Positions 57,599 through 64,000 of a stretch of DNA of 64,000 bases are shown in pieces; position 1 is the first letter of the stretch; each line of letters starts with the position of its first letter. Made by a program: the position numbers and the translations under genes. Source of the DNA: Zobellella denitrificans (GTDB lineage Bacteria; Pseudomonadota; Gammaproteobacteria; Enterobacterales; Aeromonadaceae); the NCBI RefSeq assembly GCF_002237365.1, contig NZ_NMUO01000001.1, positions 77,280 to 141,279 of the forward strand, given 5' to 3'. The notes beneath the pieces are model-generated. The model saw only the letters and a program-made list of their open reading frames with translations. It was not told the DNA's origin and ran no database searches.

Positions 57599-59089
57599 AT
57601 GACCGATCAGTACGTCGCCACCATCGACCTCGGCTCCAACAGCTTCCATATGGTAATAGCCCGCTACCACGGCGACAGCCTGCGCATCGTCGACCGCCTG
57701 AAGGAGCGGGTGCGCCTGGCCGACGGCCTGGACGACGACAACCAGCTCAGCCAGGAAGCCATGGACCGGGGCCTGGCCTGCCTGCGACTGTTCGGGGAGC
57801 GGTTGCGCGGCTTTCACGCCACCCAGGTGCGGGTGGCGGGCACCTTCACCCTGCGCGAAGCCGCCAACGCCCAGGACTTTGTGCACCAGGCCCAGCAGGT
57901 ACTGGGTTTTCCCATCGACATCGTCAGCGGCAACGAAGAAGCCCGCCTGATCTACCAGGGCGTGGCCCACACCCAGAACACCCAGGGCCAGGTGCTGGTG
58001 ATCGACATCGGCGGCGGCAGTACCGAGCTAATCATCGGCCAGGATTTCGACTGCAGGCTGGTGTCCAGCCGCAGCATGGGCTGCGTGAGCTTCACCCGCA
58101 AGTACTTCGCCGACGGCCGCCTGACCGAGGAGCACTTCGAGCAGGCCATCGAAGCGGCCGAATACCAGCTGGCGCCGGTGATGGGCCGTTACCTCGGCCT
58201 GGGCTGGGACCAGGTGCTGGGCAGTTCCGGCACCATCAAGACCCTGCTGGAGATGTGTGCCGCCATCACCCAGGAGCCGGTGATCGATCTGCCCGGCCTG
58301 CTGCACATCAAGAGCCAGTTGATCAAGGCCGGCCATATCGACAAGGCGGACATCGCCGGCCTGGGCGAAGATCGCAAGCCGCTGATCGCCGCCGGCCTGT
58401 CCATCCTGCTCGGCATCTTCCGCAGCCTAAACCTGGACAAGATGGGCTTTTCCGACGGCGCCCTGCGCGAAGGCCTGCTCTATGCCTTCTTCGGCCGGGT
58501 GACCCACCATGACACCCAGGTCAACACCATCCAGGCCCTGAGCCGGGAGTACGCCATCGACACCCGCCAGGCCGAGCGGGTCAGGCAAACGGCGCTGGCG
58601 CTGTTCGCCCAGGTGCGCGACGGCTGGCAACTGGACGAGGGCTTCGCCGATCTGCTGGGCGGCGCCGCCCTGCTGCACGAGGTGGGGCTGCACATCAACT
58701 TTACCGGCATCCACCGCCATTCCGCCTACATAGTGCGCAATGCCGACCTGCCCGGCTTTACCCAGGAAGAGCAAAAGGCCCTGGCCGCCCTGGTGCGCTT
58801 TCACCGCAAGGCGCTCAAGCTCTCCGAACTGGAGCCCCTCAACTACCTGCCGGAACAGCAGTTGTGGCGGCTGGTGCGGCTGCTGCGGCTGGCGGTGGCG
58901 CTGAACCGACGCCGCCAGGACGGGGTGCTGCCGTCCCTCGAACTCGGCCTTGGGCCCGACGACGAACTACGCCTGAGCTTGCCCGCCGGCTGGTGCGACA
59001 GCAACCACCTGCTGCTCACCACCCTGGAGCGGGAGCAGGCCTATCAGGCCAAGGTGGGCTGGAAGCTGACGCTGATAGCTGATAGCTGA
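57599..59089 (+). CDS. ppx: Exopolyphosphatase
   Basis: 496 residues of the Ppx/GppA family (E. coli Ppx 513). It has the actin-like ATPase folds with TIDLGSNSFHMVIAR, IDIGGGSTELIIG, and GSSGTIKTLLEM, then a helical HD-like C-terminal half (LLHEVGLHINFTGIHRHSAYI). It removes terminal phosphate from polyphosphate. The Ppk/Ppx pair would balance polyphosphate storage. Its stop lies in a CTGATAG triplicate that is repeated after the next intergenic element. Confidence 0.94.
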   Translation: MTDQYVATIDLGSNSFHMVIARYHGDSLRIVDRLKERVRLADGLDDDNQLSQEAMDRGLACLRLFGERLRGFHATQVRVAGTFTLREAANAQDFVHQAQQVLGFPIDIVSGNEEARLIYQGVAHTQNTQGQVLVIDIGGGSTELIIGQDFDCRLVSSRSMGCVSFTRKYFADGRLTEEHFEQAIEAAEYQLAPVMGRYLGLGWDQVLGSSGTIKTLLEMCAAITQEPVIDLPGLLHIKSQLIKAGHIDKADIAGLGEDRKPLIAAGLSILLGIFRSLNLDKMGFSDGALREGLLYAFFGRVTHHDTQVNTIQALSREYAIDTRQAERVRQTALALFAQVRDGWQLDEGFADLLGGAALLHEVGLHINFTGIHRHSAYIVRNADLPGFTQEEQKALAALVRFHRKALKLSELEPLNYLPEQQLWRLVRLLRLAVALNRRRQDGVLPSLELGLGPDDELRLSLPAGWCDSNHLLLTTLEREQAYQAKVGWKLTLIADS

Positions 59090-59099
59090 TAGCCTGACT

Positions 59100-59450
59100 C
59101 TTAGTCACAAGTCCGACTGTCTGATTCAGCGCAGAGAAGAGGCAGCAGGGCTACCTCCGCCGACACGCCGCAAGTACATCCATGTAGGCTCGCACATGCC
59201 ATCCCTGGCATGTGACGGTCGGCGGAGGCCATCCCTGTTGCCTCTTTCAAGCCCCGACGCCGTTTGAAGATGGTGCCAGCAGGCGGCATCGGGGCGACAG
59301 AGAGGACAAAGGGCGCGGCTCCGCCGGCCCTCCGCGCCAGGGAGGGCGCGGCGGAGCCCCCAGGGAGGGGTTTACGGCGTGCCGGAGGAGCTGTGCGCTT
59401 TGGCCGATGTTTTGCTGATCTAAAGTCAACAAAAACTTGTGACTAAAAGC
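59100..59450. repeat. About 350-bp intergenic unit bounded by inverted repeats, holding palindrome copy B
   Basis: TTAGTCACAAGT near 59101 and its complement ACTTGTGACTAA near 59438-59449 mark the ends. On both sides lies GCTGATAGCTGAT (59071-59090 and 59461-59473), which looks like a target duplication. Inside is the 73-bp core at 59155-59227 with an added stem GAGGCA-CAGGG/CCCTG-TGCCTC. No coding sequence is supported. It fits a small non-autonomous mobile element. Confidence 0.6.
59155..59227. repeat. Palindromic intergenic repeat, copy B (73-bp core)
   Basis: Core identical to the 42581-42653 copy except at 6 positions. It keeps the outer 10-bp arms and the inner CACATGCCA hairpin exactly. 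Flanking stems differ but remain base-paired, so a structured element is conserved while the surroundings change. Confidence 0.82.
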
Positions 59451-59486
59451 CAGGCTGATAGCTGATAGCTGATAAGAGGCTGACGG

Positions 59487-60113
<627 letters not shown>

Positions 60114-60128
60114 TCATAAAAAAGGGGC

Positions 60129-60157
60129 TTGCAGCAGGGACGGGGCATCTATATAGT
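60129..60157 (+). promoter_or_regulatory. Promoter of tRNA-Pro
   Basis: -35 TTGCAG (60129-60134), 17-base spacer, -10 TATAGT (60152-60157). The GC-rich discriminator TAGCCCC that follows suits stringent control, as for many tRNA genes. Confidence 0.7.
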
Positions 60158-60168
60158 TAGCCCCACTT

Positions 60169-60245
60169 CGGCGTGTAGCGCAGCCTGGTAGCGCACTGTC
60201 ATGGGGTGTCAGGGGTCGGAGGTTCAAATCCTCTCACGCCGACCA
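60169..60245 (+). tRNA. tRNA-Pro (anticodon GGG)
   Basis: 77 bases with all four arms. Acceptor stem CGGCGTG/CACGCCG, discriminator A and encoded CCA. D-arm GCGCAGCCTGGTAGCGC, T-arm GGAGGTTCAAATCCTC. Anticodon loop ATGGGGT gives GGG. It matches the E. coli proL pattern closely. It is preceded by its own promoter and followed at once by a terminator. Confidence 0.95.
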
Positions 60246-60255
60246 AAATACCCTC

Positions 60256-60283
60256 GAAAAACCCACCTTGCGGTGGGTTTTTT
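60256..60283 (+). terminator. Terminator after tRNA-Pro
   Basis: AAAACCCACC-TTGC-GGTGGGTTTT with a run of T following, a strong intrinsic terminator. Confidence 0.9.
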
Positions 60284-60327
60284 GTTGCCTGAAATCCGGC
60301 CGGCAACAAAAAACGCTCTCCCTCTCT

Positions 60328-60789
60328 TCAGGCCCTATATTCCATCAGTATTACCGGCACCGGCTGGCCCCGGCGCTCAAGCTGGCGCTGCTCCAGGGCG
60401 ACGAACCCCATGGCCTCGAAGAAGGGCCGGGCGGTGATGCTGGCCTCGCAGTGAAGGCGCGACAGACCGCGGGAGGAGGCTTCCGCCTTGAGCCGCTGCA
60501 TCAGCGCCCGGCCTATGCCCTCGCCCTGGCGGGCGTGATGCACATAGAAGAGATCGATACGGCCGTCGTCGCTCAACTCGGCGAAGCCCAGCAGGGACTT
60601 GCCGTCCATCGCCACCAGCGGACGGGTACGGATAAAGCGGCTGACCCAGCGCGGTTCGTCGTATTCATCAGGAGCCCACACCGCCAGTTCGCTCTTGCTG
60701 TAGTCGGCCTGGTTGATGCGGTGCACGGTATCGTGGAACAAACGCCAGATACTGCCGGTTTCACCGCTGCGGATCTTCCTGATTTCCAT
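60328..60789 (-). CDS. GNAT-family N-acetyltransferase
   Basis: 153 residues with the acetyl-CoA binding pattern RQGEGIGRALMQRLKAEA (motif A) and a C-terminal ARPFFEAMGF (motif B). These small enzymes modify an amine; the substrate is not indicated. It lies 104 bases beyond the arsJ stop on the same strand, separated by a hairpin at 60844-60865, so it may be independent of the arsenic genes. Confidence 0.85.
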   Translation of the reverse strand: MEIRKIRSGETGSIWRLFHDTVHRINQADYSKSELAVWAPDEYDEPRWVSRFIRTRPLVAMDGKSLLGFAELSDDGRIDLFYVHHARQGEGIGRALMQRLKAEASSRGLSRLHCEASITARPFFEAMGFVALEQRQLERRGQPVPVILMEYRA

Positions 60790-60840
60790 AATGACTCCTG
60801 CCCATACACTGCCCCCTATCTAGCCACAGTTGTCCGCAAG

Positions 60841-60866
60841 AAAAAAGCGGCTTTATCGCCGCTTTA
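60841..60866. terminator. Bidirectional hairpin terminator after arsJ
   Basis: AAAGCGGC-TTTATC-GCCGCTTT, with A6 on the left and AT-rich DNA on the right. On the minus strand it lies 28 bases past the arsJ stop. Confidence 0.8.
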
Positions 60867-60893
60867 TCATATTTTTTACACAAAAAGCTGATT

Positions 60894-62120
60894 TCAATCG
60901 CTATTTTGCTCCCATCCCCGGTGCCGGGGCAGCTTGATGGACAGCATCGCCGCCAGCAGCAGGAAGCCGGCGGAAATCCACAGGCAGGCAATCAACCCGG
61001 CCTGCTGGTAGACCCAGCCCGACAGCACGGTGCCAATCAGTCTCCCCATCGCATTGGCCATATAGTAAAAGCCCACGTCCAGGGAGACCCCGTCCTCGCC
61101 CGCATAGCTGACGATAAGGTAACTGTGCAGGGAGGAATTGATGGCGAACAGCGCCCCGAACAGCAAGAGGCCGCCAAGCAGGGTCCATTGCGGCTGCAAC
61201 CCCGCCCCCAGTCCCAGGGCGATCAGCGCCGGCGTCAGGGTCAGCACCAGGGCCCAGCCGAAGGCGGCCCGGCCGTCGGGAACCCGGCCCGAACGCTTGC
61301 CGGTAAAATAGGGGGCGAACGATTGCACCACCCCATAGCCGATGACCCAGAGCGCCAGGAAGCCGCCGACCCGCCAGTGATCCCAGCCAAACTGGCTGGC
61401 CAGGAATACCGGCAGGGCCACCACGAACCAGACATCACGGGCACCGAACAGGAACATCCGTGCCGCCGACAGTATGTTGATGGCACGGCTCTTGGAAAAG
61501 ATGTCGCGGAATCTGGGCTTGGCCTTGGCCCGGCCCAGATCCTGTTTCAGCATTACGACGCTGAACAACCAGACCAGGGCCAGCACCGCCGCCATGGCGG
61601 CGACGGCCCCGGCGAAGCCGAACACCGCCAGCAGCACGCCGCCGAGGAAGAAGCCCGCGCCCTTGAGCGCGTTCTTGGAGCCGGTGAGAATGGCCACCCA
61701 CTGGTAGAGGGTACCCTGGGCATCCTTCGGCACCAGCAGCTTGATCGCGCTCTTGGCGCTCATCTTGTTGAGATCCTTGGCGATGCCCGACAACGCCTGG
61801 GCCGCCATCACCCAGGGCACCGTCAGCCAGGCCGCCGGCACCAACAGCATGGCCAGCGCCGCCACCTGCAACGCCAGGCCGATATTCATGGTCCGGTTGA
61901 GGCCAAGGTGGGCACCGAGCCAGCCCCCCACCAGGTTGGTGATGACCCCGAATACCTCATAGAACAAAAACAGCAGGGCGATTTCCAACGGGCTATAGCC
62001 CAACCCGTGGAAGTGCAGCACCACCAGCATGCGCAGGGCACCGTCGGTGAGGGTAAAGGCCCAGTAATTGCCGGTAACCAGCAGGTACTGACGGATCTCG
62101 GGAGACAGGGAGGCCAGCAT
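60894..62120 (-). CDS. arsJ: ArsJ-type organoarsenical efflux MFS transporter
   Basis: 408 residues with twelve hydrophobic segments. Family-typical pieces include LFYEVFGVITNLVGGWLGA, LSGIAKDLNKMSAKSAIK and KNALKGAGFFLGG. ArsJ exports 1-arseno-3-phosphoglycerate, the unstable product formed when arsenate replaces phosphate in the GAPDH reaction. It starts 7 bases after the GAPDH partner gene. A short non-coding gap separates it from the terminator. Confidence 0.9.
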   Translation of the reverse strand: MLASLSPEIRQYLLVTGNYWAFTLTDGALRMLVVLHFHGLGYSPLEIALLFLFYEVFGVITNLVGGWLGAHLGLNRTMNIGLALQVAALAMLLVPAAWLTVPWVMAAQALSGIAKDLNKMSAKSAIKLLVPKDAQGTLYQWVAILTGSKNALKGAGFFLGGVLLAVFGFAGAVAAMAAVLALVWLFSVVMLKQDLGRAKAKPRFRDIFSKSRAINILSAARMFLFGARDVWFVVALPVFLASQFGWDHWRVGGFLALWVIGYGVVQSFAPYFTGKRSGRVPDGRAAFGWALVLTLTPALIALGLGAGLQPQWTLLGGLLLFGALFAINSSLHSYLIVSYAGEDGVSLDVGFYYMANAMGRLIGTVLSGWVYQQAGLIACLWISAGFLLLAAMLSIKLPRHRGWEQNSD

Positions 62121-62126
62121 CGGGGG

Positions 62127-63140
62127 TTATCCCGCCCGGTCCAGCCGGCCCACCTTGCGCATCAGCTCGGCGGTGCGGTTGGCATAGCCCCATTCGTTGT
62201 CGTACCAGGCATACAGCTTGACCTGGGTGCCGTTGACCACCATGGTGGACAGGGCGTCGATAATGCTGGAGCGCGGATCCGTCTTGTAGTCCACCGACAC
62301 CAGGGGCCGCTCCTCGTAACCGAGGATGCCGGCCAGCTCACCTTCCGCCGCCGCCTTGAGCAAGGCGTTCACCTCCGCTTCCGTGGTGGCCCGTTCCACC
62401 TCGAACACGCAGTCGGTAAGCGAGGCGTTGGCCAGAGGCACCCGCACCGCGTGGCCGTTAAGCTTGCCCTTCAGTTCCGGGAAGATATGGGTGATGGCGG
62501 TGGCCGAGCCGGTGGTGGTGGGGATCAGGCTCTGGCCGCAGGCCCGGGCCCGGCGCAGATCCTTGTGAGGCGCGTCCAGTATGGTCTGGGTGTTGGTGAT
62601 GTCGTGGATGGTGGTCATGGAGCCGTGGCGAATGCCCAGTTGCTCGTGAACAACCTTGACCACGGGCGCCAGGCAGTTGGTGGTGCAGGAGGCGGCGGTG
62701 ACGATGGGGTGCAGCACCGGGTCATAGAGGTGATCGTTCACCCCCATCACCACGTTGAGCACGCCCTCCTCCTTCACCGGCGCCGTCACCACCACCCGCT
62801 TCACCCCCTGATCCAGGTAGGCCTGCAGCAGGGCCTTGCTCTTCATCTTGCCGGAGGCCTCGATCACCACGTCGCAGCCGGACCAGTCGGTGTCGGCGAT
62901 GGCCTTGTTGCGGGTGCAGGCGATACGCCGGTTGCCGACGATCATCAGGTCCCCTTCGGCCCGGGCCTCCTGGGTCCAGCGGCCGTGCACCGAGTCGAAG
63001 GTAATAAGGTGCGCCAGGGTGGCGGCGTCGCCGGCCGGATCGTTGATCTGCACGAACTCCACGTCGTCCCATGCCCAGGCCGCGCGCAGCGCCAGCCGTC
63101 CCATGCGGCCGAAGCCGTTAATTCCTACCTTGATGGTCAT
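62127..63140 (-). CDS. ArsJ-associated glyceraldehyde-3-phosphate dehydrogenase
   Basis: 337 residues with the GAPDH NAD loop [10 protein letters not shown], catalytic Cys152 in TAASCTTNC and the H-containing TIHDITNTQ motif. The arsenic-type partner of ArsJ makes 1-arseno-3-phosphoglycerate from arsenate and glyceraldehyde 3-phosphate, and ArsJ then expels it. The pair of genes and the acr3 neighbour support this over glycolytic GapA. A second GAPDH-family gene in the window (epd) has clearly different motifs. Confidence 0.93.
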   Translation of the reverse strand: MTIKVGINGFGRMGRLALRAAWAWDDVEFVQINDPAGDAATLAHLITFDSVHGRWTQEARAEGDLMIVGNRRIACTRNKAIADTDWSGCDVVIEASGKMKSKALLQAYLDQGVKRVVVTAPVKEEGVLNVVMGVNDHLYDPVLHPIVTAASCTTNCLAPVVKVVHEQLGIRHGSMTTIHDITNTQTILDAPHKDLRRARACGQSLIPTTTGSATAITHIFPELKGKLNGHAVRVPLANASLTDCVFEVERATTEAEVNALLKAAAEGELAGILGYEERPLVSVDYKTDPRSSIIDALSTMVVNGTQVKLYAWYDNEWGYANRTAELMRKVGRLDRAG

Positions 63141-63185
63141 TGGGTCTGTCTCCCTCTTTCAATATATTTTGTACCAGCCCGGGCC

Positions 63186-63692
63186 TTATCCGGCCGGGCC
63201 TTCCAGCGCTTCTACATAGCTACGGTGGGCCGGCAGGCACAGCGCCTTGGGCCGCAGCGCCTGCACCCGTTGCACCGCCTCACTCAGCGGCACCTCCAGG
63301 GCCAGCAGTATGATGGCCGCCATCAGGCCGGTGCGGCCCGAGCCGCCCTTGCAGTGGATGGCGACATCCCGGCCCTGGGCCAACAGCGCCAGTACCTGGT
63401 CACGCGCCTCAAGCCAGGCCTGCTCGAAGGCGGCTTCGGGGGCGGCGTCGTCTTCCACCGGCAGGTGGAACCAGGCCAGCTCCAGCGCCTCGCACAGGAC
63501 CGGCATGGCGGCGACCCGGTTTTTTTCCATCTCTTCCCCCGGCATCAGGGTCAGCACGGCGGCGGCGCCGGCGTCGCGCAATTGTGTCAGCGAGGCGTCC
63601 AACGCCGCCTCTTTGGTGCCCGGGCAGGGAGTAAGGATCAGCCGGCCCCGGCCTTCGCCGAGAGTGAGATAGTCAAATGGGTGTTGCGACAT
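63186..63692 (-). CDS. Dual-specificity/Cys-based phosphatase of the ars cluster
   Basis: 168 residues with the Cys-phosphatase P-loop HCKGGSGRTG (residues 113-122; catalytic Cys114, Arg120) and an upstream Asp-rich loop LPVEDDAAPE that could carry the general acid. Related proteins sit beside arsJ-GAPDH genes in other genomes and are labelled tyrosine phosphatases. A role as arsenate reductase, as for low-molecular-weight phosphatases, is possible but unproven. It lies 45 bases from the GAPDH gene and 30 from acr3. Confidence 0.75.
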   Translation of the reverse strand: MSQHPFDYLTLGEGRGRLILTPCPGTKEAALDASLTQLRDAGAAAVLTLMPGEEMEKNRVAAMPVLCEALELAWFHLPVEDDAAPEAAFEQAWLEARDQVLALLAQGRDVAIHCKGGSGRTGLMAAIILLALEVPLSEAVQRVQALRPKALCLPAHRSYVEALEGPAG

Positions 63693-63722
63693 CGTCTTTC
63701 CTTGGGTTGCAGTTCAATAGAG

Positions 63723-64000
63723 TCAGTTATAGACAAACCAGTGCCGGGTCCGGTTGGCGATGGCCACCAGCGACAGCATCACCGGCACTTCCACCAGCAC
63801 CCCCACCACGGTGGCGAGCGCCGCCCCCGAGTGCAGCCCGAACAGGGAAATGGCCACCGCCACCGCCAGTTCGAAGAAGTTGGAGGTGCCGATCATGCAG
63901 GCCGGCGCGGCGATATTGTGGGGCAGCTTCATCGCCCTGGCGGCGCCGTAGGCGATGGCGAAGATGCCGTAGGTCTGGATCAGCAGCGGGATGGCAATCA
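63723..64000 (-). CDS. acr3: ACR3-family arsenite efflux permease, C-terminal end (runs off right edge)
   Basis: About 92 residues from the right edge to the stop at 63723. Hydrophobic helices hold [19 protein letters not shown], the conserved ACR3 motif with its NFFELA core. It should expel arsenite driven by the proton gradient. The start lies beyond the window. It is in line with the phosphatase, GAPDH and arsJ genes, so the four form an arsenic-resistance operon read leftwards. Confidence 0.88.
   Translation of the reverse strand, partial: IAIPLLIQTYGIFAIAYGAARAMKLPHNIAAPACMIGTSNFFELAVAVAISLFGLHSGAALATVVGVLVEVPVMLSLVAIANRTRHWFVYN

Noticed and set aside
59101-59446. Short frames after ppx
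   Set aside because: They lie in the repeat-bounded unit; the same peptide pattern (MPGMACAS...) appears at the iol repeat only because the DNA repeat is shared.

Overview
The window is GC-rich, gene-dense DNA from a free-living, probably aquatic gammaproteobacterium. The epd-pgk-fba order, a Shewanella-type bpfA/lap locus, the enlarged PstC/PstA pair and the general protein character fit the Aeromonadales/Oceanimonas-Zobellella neighbourhood. This placement rests on recalled family resemblance, not on a search.

Region 1 (1-27.9 kb) is surface-adhesin territory and the most unusual part. Two complete Lap/Bpf-like systems lie side by side. System 1 is all on the minus strand: ABC exporter, HlyD adaptor, TolC channel, OmpA lipoprotein, LapG protease, LapD c-di-GMP receptor, then the N-terminus of a giant LapA/BpfA adhesin that leaves the left edge. 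System 2 has a short retention-module protein made mostly of Asp-Ala dipeptide repeats and Gly/Asn-rich repeats, with no RTX repeats. Its gene is out of frame because of two one-base deletions in the repeat tract. Divergent from it are a SARP/BTAD-cyclase-ATPase regulator, a second TolC-ABC-HlyD exporter, a LuxR regulator with a pseudo-receiver and a small conserved protein. A second LapD-LapG pair converges on that operon. Between the systems sits a 1601-residue protein that joins an alpha-helical domain, a CapA domain and a full MurF-like ligase.

Region 2 (28-35.6 kb) is housekeeping carbon metabolism: epd-pgk-fba, a 52-residue CxxC protein, a YcaD-like MFS transporter and malate synthase G. 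Region 3 (35.9-49.3 kb) has a PAS-GGDEF-EAL enzyme, a group IIC intron inserted just past a terminator, and an inositol catabolic operon (iolG-C-D-E-A) with a divergent RpiR-type regulator and shared operator-like sites. Region 4 (49.3-59.1 kb) is a phosphate/polyphosphate block: phoU-pstB-pstA-pstC, an ACT-domain protein and ppk-ppx, with Pho boxes in front of pstC and ppk. Region 5 (59.1-64 kb) has palindromic repeats, tadA, tRNA-Pro(GGG), a GNAT acetyltransferase and an arsenic cluster (arsJ, its GAPDH partner, a Cys-phosphatase and the 3' end of acr3).

Functional links: c-di-GMP metabolism (EAL protein at 36-38 kb, two LapD receptors), adhesin export and proteolytic release form one theme. 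Phosphate uptake, polyphosphate storage and arsenate handling form another. Palindromic intergenic repeats recur near the iol and ppx genes.
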